Positions 27,034 through 35,456 of a DNA stretch of 64,000 nucleotides are shown here, one piece after another. The translations under genes were made by a program, and so were the position numbers. The first letter of the stretch is position 1. Each line of letters begins with the position of its first letter. The notes under the pieces were generated by a model, which searched no databases, was not told where the DNA came from, and worked only from the letters and a program-made list of their open reading frames with translations. Origin of the DNA: an uncultured Pseudomonadota bacterium (GTDB lineage: Bacteria > Myxococcota_A > Bradymonadia > Bradymonadales > GCA-2716585); contig CAKZKQ010000404.1 in NCBI GenBank assembly GCA_937123825.1, positions 1 through 64,000 on the forward strand, given 5' to 3'.

Positions 27034-28947
27034 CTACGCCGGGTCCTTTGGGGCGGCGGGCGCGTGGGCGCTGGCGAATGTGGCCAGCCACCGCGCGGCG
27101 ACCTCGTCGCCGAGGCTTCGGTGGGCATCGAGCGCGGCCTCCAGGATGCCCTGAGCGTCTTGCCCTTCGGCGCTCAGCGCCATCCTCGCTTCGACATCGA
27201 GCGCCATGGCCTCGGCATCGGCGCACGGCCCCGGCAGTTCCTCAAGGGCCTGGCGCCACGTCTGAAGTTGGGCCGCAGCGGCGTCCTGTTCCTGGGCCTC
27301 CAGGTGGGCGCGGGCGGCGGTCAATCCGCAGCGAATGGCGCATGGCAGCGCGCCCAGTTCGCGGGCTTGATTGGCCAGCGCCGCAATGGGTTCGGCGCGC
27401 GAGGGGTTGGGGGTCTGAAGGCTGGCCTGGGCGCTGAGCATGGCGTGGACGATGTGATCCAGGCGCCGTCCGGCGGCTTTGCTGGGCACAACGAGGGCCT
27501 CAAAGGCGGCGACGGCGGCCGTGGGATCGCCGTGCGTGCGCTGGAGCGTGGCTTCGAGGCGCTGGACGTTCATCAGGCCGCTGGCGTCGCCGCTGTCCTC
27601 AAAGGCCTTGCGGGCCTGGGTCAAGCGCGCGTCGCTCAGCAGCGCCTCCAGCCCGGCATCCGGGTCGGCCAGGGCGTCCTGTTCGAGCATCGCCAGGGCG
27701 GCGGTGTGAATGCCTGCGGCGGCGTCGACTTGTTGGTGAAGCTCCTGGGCGCGCTGGAGCAGGTCGCGGGCTTGCTGGTGCAGGCCGCGCCGGATGGCGG
27801 CGCCAGCGCGGATGCCTTCGATGGTGGCCAGCAGCGGGGCAAAGTCGCCGTCGGTGGCCACCTTGTGGGCCTGGTTCAGTGCGTCGTCTGCACCATCGGG
27901 GCCGTCGAGGTGGCCGCGCAGCAGCGCAACGCGAGCGTGGAGCGCCAGCGCGCTGGCGAGCCCCTGAGGGGTCTCCAGGGCTTCAAAGAGGGTCTTGGCT
28001 TGTTGGAGGTTGCGCCCGGCGGACTCCAGGTCGCCCATCTCAAGGTGGGTGGAGGCCAGCGCCAGCAGGCCGCTGGCGAGCGCTTCACGGACGCCAGCTT
28101 GTCGGGCCAACTCAACGGCCTTCATCTGGGCGTCCATGGCATCTTTGAGCGCGCCGCTGCGGCTGAGGATGTTGCCCAGGTCGAGCTGGCAAGCCGATTG
28201 GCCTCGGGCGTCGTTCATGGCCTCGTGCAGCGCGCTGCCCTCTTGGATGAGTTGGCTGGCGATCTGCATTTGACCGGCGCGCATGGCCAGTTGACCCAGG
28301 CCGCGCAAGGCGTTGGCGACCCCAATGCGATCGCCTGCGCGCCCCAGGACGTCTCTGGCCCGCTCGAAAGCGGCCGCGGCCTCCTGGTTGTCTCCCTGCC
28401 GCCTGGCAAAGTCTCCAAAACTCAGCAGCGTGCGTCCAGCCCCCACAGGGTTTCCCGAGACCAGAAAGGCGGCCGCCGCCTCGCCCATGTGCTGACGCGC
28501 CTGGCTCAAGTCGCCTCGGGCGGCGGCGATGAGCCCCAGGTTGCCCAGTTGGTTGGCGCGCCCACCAGGGTTTTGGACTTTGTTGTAAAGCTCAAGCGCG
28601 CGCTGGGTGAGGATCTGGGCGCGGACCAGATCGCCGCTGTCGAGGTGCAGCGCGCCAAGGTTGCCGCAGCTTAGCGCCATCCGGGCGGTGTCCTGGGTCT
28701 GCTCGGCGCGGGCCAGCGCGTCGCGGTAGATGTTGGCGGCCGCGTCGCGCTGTCCGACGGTCTGGAGCACGGCGCCGAGGTTGTTGAGGGTGGCGATGAC
28801 GGCGTTGGTCTGCCCGCTGTCTTCAAAGAGCCCCAGCGCTTGCTGGTAGGCGACGATGGCCTCTTGCATCTGGCCTTCTGCGCGCGCCTTCAAGCCGCGC
28901 TGCAAGGCTTCGCGCCCCTGCTCAAACAAAGCCCTCTTGTCGCTCAT
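27034..28947 (-). CDS. TPR-repeat protein
   Basis: This 637-aa soluble protein is built of tetratricopeptide helices. The first half has clean units such as AIVAYQQALGLFEDSGQTNAV and ANIYRDALARAEQTQDTARMALSCGNLGALH. The second half is degenerate Ala/Leu/Gln-rich helix pairs. There is no signal peptide or enzyme domain, so it is likely a cytosolic scaffold. The start at 28947 has AGGAGG; the frame is open to 28998 without a better site. It follows the FGE-fold lipoprotein by 75 nt on the same strand. Confidence 0.85.
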   Translation of the reverse strand: MSDKRALFEQGREALQRGLKARAEGQMQEAIVAYQQALGLFEDSGQTNAVIATLNNLGAVLQTVGQRDAAANIYRDALARAEQTQDTARMALSCGNLGALHLDSGDLVRAQILTQRALELYNKVQNPGGRANQLGNLGLIAAARGDLSQARQHMGEAAAAFLVSGNPVGAGRTLLSFGDFARRQGDNQEAAAAFERARDVLGRAGDRIGVANALRGLGQLAMRAGQMQIASQLIQEGSALHEAMNDARGQSACQLDLGNILSRSGALKDAMDAQMKAVELARQAGVREALASGLLALASTHLEMGDLESAGRNLQQAKTLFEALETPQGLASALALHARVALLRGHLDGPDGADDALNQAHKVATDGDFAPLLATIEGIRAGAAIRRGLHQQARDLLQRAQELHQQVDAAAGIHTAALAMLEQDALADPDAGLEALLSDARLTQARKAFEDSGDASGLMNVQRLEATLQRTHGDPTAAVAAFEALVVPSKAAGRRLDHIVHAMLSAQASLQTPNPSRAEPIAALANQARELGALPCAIRCGLTAARAHLEAQEQDAAAAQLQTWRQALEELPGPCADAEAMALDVEARMALSAEGQDAQGILEAALDAHRSLGDEVAARWLATFASAHAPAAPKDPA

Positions 28948-29022
28948 CGCCGCCTCCTGACTGGCCGTCGGTGGTGTGGTGTCGCCTTGTGGTACCACAT
29001 CCAGACGCGCAGGGGTACGGCT

Positions 29023-30447
29023 TCAGCGGTCTTCGAGGGCCGTGCGCACAAGCCGAAAGCCGACGGTGTGCTGGCGGCTGTTGTCGGCCGCCGCCGCCCT
29101 GGCCCCGGCCCGGCAATTGCGCGCCTCGTCAAGCCAGGAACCACCCCTGAAGACTCGCCCGCGTCCATCCGAGGGTCCCAGTGGGTCGGCCATGGTCAAG
29201 TTTTCGTAATCGCGCAGATAGCGGTCATGAACCCACTCGGCGACGTTGCCGTGGACGTCGTAGAGGCCAAAGTCGTTGGGGGCCTTGCCGGCGACTTGTT
29301 GGGTGTGGTTTTCGGAGTTGTTGCAGTACCAACCAGCCTCCCGCAAGTTCGGGTCAGACCCGCATGATGTTTGCCGGCTCTCACCTGTGAAATAAGCCTC
29401 TTCCGAGCCAGCGCGCGCGATGTACTCCCATTCGGCTTCTGTGGGCAGGCGGTAGCCCTCGCAGTCCTTGGGGTGGCCCGTGGGCGATTGGATGGGGTCG
29501 CCCCAGTCGTTGTAGCAGGGCTGGAGGCCTTCGGACTCCGAGAGGGTGTTGGCAAAGAAGACGGCGTCGAGCCAACTGACGTTCTCCACCGGGCACTCCG
29601 GGCCGCAGCGACCAAAGCGGGCGGGGTTCCAGCCCATCAGGTCGCTCCACTGGCGCTGGGTGACCTCGGTGGTTTGGACATAGAGGGCGTCGGTCAACTG
29701 GACGTAGTGCTGGGCTTCGTCGTAGCTGACGCCCAGCTCGTCGGATGGCGAACCCATCAAAAAGGTGTTGGCAGGGACCCAGACGTATTGCGCCGGTGGG
29801 ATGGTGTGGCACAGCCCGTAGCTGCATTCTTGGTCGTCCCCGCAAGGCCCCTGGCAGGCGCAGTTCTCTTGATCTTCGGCGTGCAGCTCCGGGTCGCAGA
29901 CGCACTGGCCATCGACGCAGAGTTCGGCCTCGGGCTGATCGCAGGCGCCAGCGCAGGCGCAGTTCATGCTGTCGGTCATGTGAGCTTCGGGATCACACTG
30001 GGGCTCATCGTCACCGGCGTCGGGGTTGTCCGGCACCCCGCCCTGGCCGTTGTCGTCGTCCGCGTCGTCGGTGTCTTCAGGGTCATCTGGGGTCGCGTCG
30101 CCAGGGTCGTCCGTGTCCTCGGCGTCGTCGGTGACGTCGTCCTGTCCATCATCGTTGTCCGGTGGCTCGCCCGCGTCCGCGCCGTGGTTGTTGGTGGTGT
30201 TGTTGGTCAGCGGATCATCGCCGTCTTGCTGCCCGTCGTTTTGATCTTCGTCTGGAGCCTGACGCCCAGGTGGGCTCTGGCGTTGGGGGTTGTCTCGCTT
30301 GCTGGGCCAGACATCTTCCACGGCGCACCCCGCCATGAACATCGCCAATATGAGCGCGCACAACGCCCAGGTTTCGGGGCGGAGGCGGTTTTGACCCAAA
30401 GGGGCAGCGTGGATTTTGGGGGCGATCTGCGTGGTGCCAGGGATCAT
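29023..30447 (-). CDS. Lipoprotein with D/N/P-rich linker, Cys-rich repeats and FGE-sulfatase domain
   Basis: This 474-aa protein has the lipobox MAGC (AMFMAGCAVED). About 110 residues of Asp/Asn/Pro/Gly low complexity follow. Then come two Cys-rich modules beginning CDPEAHM and CDPELHA, each with NCACxG. The C-terminal 260 residues are an SUMF1/formylglycine-generating-enzyme fold: VPANTFLMGSPSDE, VTQRQW, YRLPTEAEWEY, DVHGNVAEWV and FRGGSW. True FGE converts a sulfatase Cys to formylglycine using two active-site cysteines. Many bacterial lipoprotein members are non-catalytic binding domains, which I think likelier here. Confidence 0.88.
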   Translation of the reverse strand: MIPGTTQIAPKIHAAPLGQNRLRPETWALCALILAMFMAGCAVEDVWPSKRDNPQRQSPPGRQAPDEDQNDGQQDGDDPLTNNTTNNHGADAGEPPDNDDGQDDVTDDAEDTDDPGDATPDDPEDTDDADDDNGQGGVPDNPDAGDDEPQCDPEAHMTDSMNCACAGACDQPEAELCVDGQCVCDPELHAEDQENCACQGPCGDDQECSYGLCHTIPPAQYVWVPANTFLMGSPSDELGVSYDEAQHYVQLTDALYVQTTEVTQRQWSDLMGWNPARFGRCGPECPVENVSWLDAVFFANTLSESEGLQPCYNDWGDPIQSPTGHPKDCEGYRLPTEAEWEYIARAGSEEAYFTGESRQTSCGSDPNLREAGWYCNNSENHTQQVAGKAPNDFGLYDVHGNVAEWVHDRYLRDYENLTMADPLGPSDGRGRVFRGGSWLDEARNCRAGARAAAADNSRQHTVGFRLVRTALEDR

Positions 30448-30816
30448 GACATGCAGCTCCCGAGTGGATGGGGTCTTCTTTGGTAGTGCTGGTCACAGAG
30501 ACCTTGCCGGCTTGTTTCCCTAAGCGTGGCCTGGGACGGTTTGTGACGGACTTTTTATGGATGTGCACGAAAAATCTTTTGTGAAGCGCAAAAGCGACCA
30601 GTTGGTCGCTTTTCTTGGGCCGCCGCGACCACGGGCTTGGTGTGGATGATGTTGGGGGGGCTTCAAGAACGTATGGGCAGTTTGCGCAGACAGGTCTTCT
30701 TGAGGGCCTGGGTCTGACGTACCTTGTGATTGCGCCGGGGGCATGGGCCTGTGCGGCGCGCCAATTCCAGACAGTCAAATCAGCAGCGTCGGTCGCGATT
30801 GCTATGGAGGAGAGCC
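30448..30816. other. Divergent intergenic region with a strong palindrome
   Basis: These 369 bases separate the FGE-fold lipoprotein (minus) from the barrel genes (plus). No credible gene is present. The main structure is an 11-bp perfect inverted repeat at 30590-30613. Confidence 0.6.
30590..30613. promoter_or_regulatory. 24-nt palindrome, candidate operator or small-RNA terminator
   Basis: AAAAGCGACCA (30590-30600) and TGGTCGCTTTT (30603-30613) are exact reverse complements around GT. A hairpin with U/A flanks could terminate transcription in either direction. Because both flanking genes point away, an operator or the terminator of an unannotated RNA is more likely. Confidence 0.5.
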
Positions 30817-31500
30817 ATGGTCCGGTGGAGTGTGCCCTTGGTGGTGGTGTGGTGTGTTTTGTGCGTGCTGATGCCGTCGGTGGCCGATGCGCAGGAGGGT
30901 GAAGGTCGTCACTCGTTGACGATCCGCACAGGCACCAGTCTGCAGAACAATCTGGACGTGGGCCTTGGATACCAGGGCCGTTTTGGTGATCGGTTTCGGC
31001 TGGGCTTCAATGTCCAGGCGGCGCAGTATCGGGAGGCGTTCATCAGCGCGCTCTCGGTCAAGGACGGGGTGCGGGCCAGCGTGTCGGTGCCGATGGCGTT
31101 TCGGATCGATGAGATTGGCCCGATGACGACCCACCTGTGGGTGGCGCCGAGGCTCGACATCGTCCAGGCGCCCGACGGAGGGTTGGTGGATGAGGATGGT
31201 TTTGGTTTGGGCGGCGAGGCGGGGTTGCTTTTCAACATCCGCACCGATTCGGGCATGCGGGTCGAGACCGGAATTGTCGTGCCGTTTCACCAGGAAATCA
31301 GCCCGGAGTCTCTGACGGACAAAGTGGGTGTGCTCATCCCTGTGGGGACTGCGTGGATGCTGTCTTCCAACTGGGCGCTGGCCACGCAGGTGCGCTTCGG
31401 GCCGGTCTTTGGTGGCAATGGTGACACGGCCAAGTTCCTGGGTGAGGCCTTTGTGGGGCTGCGCTTTGGCGCTGACCCCAACGCGCTGCTCTTTTTCTAA
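30817..31500 (+). CDS. Outer-membrane beta-barrel protein (1)
   Basis: This 227-aa protein has a signal peptide (VVVWCVLCVLMPSVADAQEGE; cleavage likely after ADA) and then alternating amphipathic strands (LDVGLGYQGRFGDRFRLGFNVQ, NWALATQVRFGPVF). It ends in an aromatic residue (ALLFF), which favours BAM recognition. No substrate can be assigned. The start at 30817 is chosen for the GGAGGAG site 6 nt upstream; the open frame before it is a shadow. The stop is directly followed by the second barrel gene. Confidence 0.7.
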   Translation: MVRWSVPLVVVWCVLCVLMPSVADAQEGEGRHSLTIRTGTSLQNNLDVGLGYQGRFGDRFRLGFNVQAAQYREAFISALSVKDGVRASVSVPMAFRIDEIGPMTTHLWVAPRLDIVQAPDGGLVDEDGFGLGGEAGLLFNIRTDSGMRVETGIVVPFHQEISPESLTDKVGVLIPVGTAWMLSSNWALATQVRFGPVFGGNGDTAKFLGEAFVGLRFGADPNALLFF

Positions 31501-31529
31501 TGCGACACAACACGACGGAGGCAATGACG

Positions 31530-32246
31530 ATGAAGGACAACAAGGTGATCATCGGTGTGGGGGGCTGGGTTGCGTTGTGGACGCTGTGCATGCTGGCGTG
31601 GACGCCATCGCAGGCGGCGGCCCAGAGCGCAGGGGTCGAGGCCCAGAGTGAAGATGGCCCAGTGGGCTGGTTTGTGGCGCCCCATGGGCGCTTGATGGCC
31701 ACGGGCAACCGCGTCAGCCACGCCTGGGGTGTGGAGGGCGGTGTGACCTTGTGGGACTGGGTCAATGTTGGGGCGGTCTTCTACCAACGCAGCGGACCGG
31801 TCAACGCAGAGGATTTTCAGACCGATCTGCCCGAAGGCATCACCTACAAAGGCAAAAGTCGTCTGGAGCTGGGCTCAGAGTTTGTCTTTATGGGGTTGCA
31901 GATCGCCCCTCAGATCCCGATTGGCCTGGAGGATTTCTCGTTGGAGGTGCCCCTGGCCTTTGGCAGCGGTGGGGCAGGGTTTTATCTGAAGGGTTCAGAC
32001 CGCGACACCCCGGATGGGCGTCGCGTCAGCGAGTGGGAGAATGAGCTCTTTGAGGGCAGAGATTTTGCCGATGGGCTGGGTTGGGAGGTGGGCTTGCGCG
32101 GAGTCTGGAAGCCCACCGATGAAGATTGGTTTCGTTTGGCGGCTGGGGTGCACTACACCAGCGTTGACTTTGACGCTTTTGCCCGGCAGGCGCCCTTTTA
32201 TGACGGCCTGAGCATGTCGGTCTCAGTCATGCTCGGGCGGATGTGA
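31530..32246 (+). CDS. Outer-membrane beta-barrel protein (2)
   Basis: This protein is about 238 aa: signal peptide (ending SQAAAQ), then beta-rich sequence with aromatic girdles (SLEVPLAFGSGGAGFYL, FRLAAGVHYTSVDFDAF) and a final strand SMSVSVMLGRM. GGAGG sits 8 nt before the ATG at 31530. ATGs at 31524 and 31500 are alternatives, the last overlapping the previous stop. It is probably cotranscribed with the first barrel gene. Its 3' end overlaps the convergent LysR gene by 24 nt. Confidence 0.7.
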   Translation: MKDNKVIIGVGGWVALWTLCMLAWTPSQAAAQSAGVEAQSEDGPVGWFVAPHGRLMATGNRVSHAWGVEGGVTLWDWVNVGAVFYQRSGPVNAEDFQTDLPEGITYKGKSRLELGSEFVFMGLQIAPQIPIGLEDFSLEVPLAFGSGGAGFYLKGSDRDTPDGRRVSEWENELFEGRDFADGLGWEVGLRGVWKPTDEDWFRLAAGVHYTSVDFDAFARQAPFYDGLSMSVSVMLGRM

Positions 32247-33119
32247 GCCCTGGGTTTTGAAGGCGCCGTGGTCCTGGTTGACGATGAAGTCCCAGACCGC
32301 TTTGACGCGCGGCTCTTTGTGGAGCGTGGCGTGGGCGATGATCCAGGTGGCGTAGCGCGGCATCTGGGGCAGCGCGTGTGGCATGGGCGCCAGACCGTCA
32401 AAGAGCAGGGCGAAGTCCCTGGGTAGGATGGTGACCCCCAGGTTGTTGAGCACGGCGCTGCGGCGGACCTGCATGCTGTTGGCGCGCAAGACCGGCTCGA
32501 CCTGCGGCAGGTGCTCTTTGAGCCAGCGCTCTTCGGGCATGTAGTGCTGGTCGCTGCCCCAGCCAATCCAGTCCCATTGCGTGGGTGGTTTTTCGCCGTG
32601 GGTGTCCGCGTAGGCCTTGCTGCCAAAAATCTGCCCTGAGGTGCTCGTCAGGCGCTTGATGATCAGATCCCCCTGGGTGGGGCGCACGGTGCGGATGGCG
32701 ATGTCAGCCTGCAAGCGCGTCAAATCCACCAGGCCCTGACCAGTCACAAATTCAATGCGCAGCCGGGGGTGAAGCCTCCGAAACGGGGCCAGGAGCGGGA
32801 TCATGAGGTTGGCGCACACGTCTTCGGTGGTGGCCAGACGCACCGAGCCCTGAAGCTCCTGACCGAAGCTATCCCGGACGGTGTTCATGCGGACGCTGGC
32901 TGTCTCCATGGCCTCGGCGCTGGGCAGCAGGTGCCTGGCCAGGTCCGTCGGCGCTGTGCCTTCGGGGGTGCGCACAAAGAGGGCGCGTCCAAAAGCGTCT
33001 TCAAGGCCTGCGATGCGGCGGCTGATGGTGGCCTGCGTGGTTTGGAGGCTGCGGGCGGCCTGGGTCAGGCTCCCCGTGCGGTACACCTCCAGAAATATCC
33101 TCACGTCGTCCCAGCGCAT
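32223..33119 (-). CDS. LysR-family transcriptional regulator (2)
   Basis: This 298-aa protein has an N-terminal winged HTH (DDVRIFLEVYRTGSLTQAARSLQTTQATISRRIAGLE) and a LysR substrate-binding domain. The start at 33119 gives the normal N-terminus. It converges on the second barrel gene with a 24-nt overlap. The direction is away from the E/P-rich gene, so a LysR site in the 33120-33421 region could control both. The effector is unknown. Confidence 0.9.
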   Translation of the reverse strand: MRWDDVRIFLEVYRTGSLTQAARSLQTTQATISRRIAGLEDAFGRALFVRTPEGTAPTDLARHLLPSAEAMETASVRMNTVRDSFGQELQGSVRLATTEDVCANLMIPLLAPFRRLHPRLRIEFVTGQGLVDLTRLQADIAIRTVRPTQGDLIIKRLTSTSGQIFGSKAYADTHGEKPPTQWDWIGWGSDQHYMPEERWLKEHLPQVEPVLRANSMQVRRSAVLNNLGVTILPRDFALLFDGLAPMPHALPQMPRYATWIIAHATLHKEPRVKAVWDFIVNQDHGAFKTQGSHPPEHD

Positions 33120-33421
33120 CGCTTCTCCCTTGGATCAAAGACACCGTGCCCTCATTGTGGGGTAGGCCGTGGCACCTGTCCACGGTCCTTGGGGTGGCAA
33201 ACTTGACAGAGGCGATCCGTCCTGTTGTATACATTCAATCACCTACAGGAGTTCGTGGGGGCCGGTGCCTAACAAGGATCCGTCCGATGATTGACGGCGG
33301 TGTCCGACTTCGAGAAGCAAGTGGTGTCCGTGGGGCTGTGCGCGGCCCGCTTGTCCTTGCTCCCGGCGTTCCCCCAGGCCGCGTGGCCAGCGGCGGCACA
33401 AGACCATCGAAAGGAGGCTCC
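33120..33421. other. Divergent intergenic region and long leader
   Basis: These 302 bases lie between the LysR gene and the E/P-rich gene. They contain the promoter TTGACA at 33203 and a GC-rich leader of about 180 nt. I see no gene in it. Confidence 0.5.
33203..33236 (+). promoter_or_regulatory. Promoter for the E/P-rich protein gene
   Basis: A perfect TTGACA (33203-33208) is followed by an A+T-rich TGTATACATT patch. Depending on spacing (17-19 nt) the -10 is TGTATA or TATACA, so the -10 call is soft. Confidence 0.45.
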
Positions 33422-33943
33422 ATGAGCAACATCGGCAAAACTGAGCTTGTCCGTGCATTTGAGCGTCGGTTTGACTTCCAATCGGCCCGCAACGTCTTCA
33501 AAGGGTCGCTCAAAGACCTTGGAATGGCAGACAAGGACGAGTACAGCGCCGAAGAGGTCGCCTCGTTGGCGGCCGCCGTCAAAAAAGCGCACGGCGGCAG
33601 CGTCGAGAAGATCACCGCGCGCCTTGAAGCGCTCGCCGGTGGTCAGGCCCCCGCGCCCGCTCCGGCCCCAGCGCCCGAGCCCGCCCCGGAACCCGAGCCT
33701 GCTCCCGAGCCCGAACCGGCCCCGGAACCTGAGCCTGCCCCCGAGCCTGAGCCAGCCCCGGAACCCGAGCCTGCTCCCGAGCCCGCCGCTGAAGAAGTCC
33801 CCGCCGAAGAGCCGGTCGCCGCTGCGGAAGAAGCACCGGCCCCCGAGCCCGCCGCTGAAGAAGAGGCCCCCAAAGAAGAGGAAGAGGCTCCCAAGCGCCG
33901 CCGCCGTCGTCGCCGTCGCTCCACCTCCTCTTCGGACGAGTGA
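33422..33943 (+). CDS. Protein with E/P/A repeats and poly-arginine C-terminus
   Basis: This 173-aa protein has a folded-looking N-terminal 75 residues (KTELVRAFERRFDFQSARNVFKG ... VEKITARLEAL). About 55 residues of Ala-Pro and Pro-Glu-Pro-Ala repeats follow, then Glu-rich blocks. Last comes KRRRRRRRRSTSSSDE with eight consecutive arginines. The ATG at 33422 has AAGGAGG. The acidic rod plus basic tail suggests a nucleic-acid or ribosome-associated protein, by loose analogy with histone-H1-like bacterial proteins. No domain family is recognised. dtd begins 6 nt after the stop, so the genes are cotranscribed. Confidence 0.8.
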   Translation: MSNIGKTELVRAFERRFDFQSARNVFKGSLKDLGMADKDEYSAEEVASLAAAVKKAHGGSVEKITARLEALAGGQAPAPAPAPAPEPAPEPEPAPEPEPAPEPEPAPEPEPAPEPEPAPEPAAEEVPAEEPVAAAEEAPAPEPAAEEEAPKEEEEAPKRRRRRRRRSTSSSDE

Positions 33944-33949
33944 GCCAGC

Positions 33950-34399
33950 ATGCGGGCAGTCATTCAGCGCGTCTCGCGCGCCAGCGTCACCGTTGAAGGA
34001 GAGGTCGTCGGCCAGATCGGCCTGGGCCTGCTGGTCTTGCTGGCCGCTGGCCGCAACGACACCGACAAAGACCTCGACTGGTGCGTGCGCAAGGTCCTGG
34101 GGCTGCGCATCTTCCCCGACGATGACGGCAAGATGAACCGCGACGTTCTTCAAGCCGGCGGCAAGCTCCTGGTCGTCAGCCAGTTCACCCTCTACGGTGA
34201 CTGCCGCAAAGGCCGCCGCCCCAGCTTCATTGGCGCCGCGCCTCCCGAGATCGCCGAGCCCGTCGTGGATCGCTTCGTCGAGCGGGCCACCGCCCTGGGC
34301 GCTGAGTGTCAGACGGGCCGCTTTCGCACCCACATGCACGTCGAGCTGCTCAACGACGGCCCCGTCACGCTGCTCATCGACAGCGAAAAGACCTTCTAG
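33950..34399 (+). CDS. dtd: D-aminoacyl-tRNA deacylase
   Basis: This 149-aa protein is full length for DTD. It removes D-amino acids mis-charged onto tRNA in the cytosol. It has the opening MRAVIQRVSRASVTV, the active-site SQFTLYGD and the Gly-cisPro-type loop NDGPVT, all conserved. It is translated from a start 6 nt after the upstream stop, implying coupling. A U-tailed hairpin at 34430-34463 closes the unit. Confidence 0.97.
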   Translation: MRAVIQRVSRASVTVEGEVVGQIGLGLLVLLAAGRNDTDKDLDWCVRKVLGLRIFPDDDGKMNRDVLQAGGKLLVVSQFTLYGDCRKGRRPSFIGAAPPEIAEPVVDRFVERATALGAECQTGRFRTHMHVELLNDGPVTLLIDSEKTF

Positions 34400-34429
34400 G
34401 GCGCATTTTCCCAAAACAATCGCGCTTGC

Positions 34430-34463
34430 AAGGCCATCCCCTTTGGAGGCGTGGCCTTCTTTT
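34430..34463 (+). terminator. Rho-independent terminator after dtd
   Basis: AAGGCCA (34430-34436) pairs with TGGCCTT (34452-34458), followed by CTTTTG. The stem is 7 bp with a 15-nt loop. Confidence 0.6.
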
Positions 34464-34598
34464 GTATGATGCAGCCCGCAATGTAGCCTCAGAAAAGGCC
34501 TGGAGGCCTCTCTTGCGCGGTTGTGGACGCACCACAGCGCCGCCCCAACACACTCACAGACAAACGGCCACGCGCCGACCTCACGTCAGGAGCGCCCC

Positions 34599-34958
34599 AT
34601 GAGCGAGCCGGTCAACAACACCATCTTTGGCAAAATCATCCGGGGAGAGATCCCCTGCGATAAGGTTTTTGAGGACGAGGACGTGCTGGCCTTTCGGGAC
34701 ATCCACCCCGCTGGGCCCACCCACGTGCTCATCATCCCCAAAAAGCGCCACATCCCCACCATCAACGACGCCACCGCCGAAGACCAGGCGTTGCTTGGCA
34801 AGATGCTCCTGACCGCCGCCGAGGTCGCCCGCAGCGAAGGCATCGACCAGAGCGGCTACAGGCTGGTCATCAACTGCAACCAGCACGGCGGCCAGACCGT
34901 CTACCACCTGCACATGCACATCATCGGGGGCCGCGCGCTGGGCTGGCCTCCCGGGTGA
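34599..34958 (+). CDS. HIT-family (HINT-like) nucleotide-binding protein
   Basis: This 119-aa protein shows the histidine-triad motif HLHMH (VYHLHMHIIGG) and the HINT opening NTIFGKIIRGEIPCDKVFEDEDVLAFRDI. Such proteins hydrolyse purine nucleoside phosphoramidates or AMP adducts. The length and absence of extra domains match the HINT branch. The start at 34599 has CAGGAG. It stands alone between a terminator and a long intergenic region. Confidence 0.95.
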   Translation: MSEPVNNTIFGKIIRGEIPCDKVFEDEDVLAFRDIHPAGPTHVLIIPKKRHIPTINDATAEDQALLGKMLLTAAEVARSEGIDQSGYRLVINCNQHGGQTVYHLHMHIIGGRALGWPPG

Positions 34959-35456
34959 GCCCAAAGGGACCCCAAGAAATGCACAAGCGCGTCTGGAGTA
35001 ATCTCACAGACGCGCCGTGCGTGCTCGGCCCCGGTGCAGCCGGTATGGGCTTATTGTATTAGACCCTTGTGATAACAAGGTGGGTGTGGTTGTGGGCAGC
35101 GTCGAGCCTTCCCCTGGTCAGTTGGGGCCTGGCTGTATCCACCCAGTGACGACTCCCTCTAATACGAATACAAGGGGTTTAACAAATGTCACCGCCACGA
35201 ACTGCTCAGCGCCGGCAAGAACAAACTTAAGGGCCCCGCGCGCCAAGAGCAAGGCTCAAATGCATCTTTGACCCTCCACCGCCAATGCGGCTGACCAAGC
35301 GCCCCTTTCAACGCCCCCGCGATGGGGGTATAACACTGGCGCCGGAGCCTGAGCGCGCAGCCCACCATCCAGACCCGACGGCCCTACGCCGCCGAGGGCA
35401 GCCTCGCCAGTCCGCACACAACACCAACATGTCATCAGGGAGCCTGGGAGGGTCAG
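34959..35456. other. Long intergenic region upstream of mtnP
   Basis: These 498 bases carry no convincing gene. They hold a 9-bp-stem hairpin after the HIT gene (34987-35015), a small inverted repeat CCTTGT-GATA-ACAAGG (35065-35080), and a TATAAC -10-like element at 35329-35334 with a poor -35 box. The length is unusual for this compact segment. Confidence 0.5.
34987..35015 (+). terminator. Hairpin after the HIT gene
   Basis: GCGCGTCTG (34987-34995) pairs with CAGACGCGC (35007-35015), loop 11 nt. No U-tract follows, so it could be a processing or attenuation structure. Confidence 0.4.

Noticed and set aside
33650-33790. Short tandem repeats that might look like a CRISPR or satellite array
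   Set aside because: They are in-frame AP/PEPA codon repeats inside a protein gene with no spacer structure.
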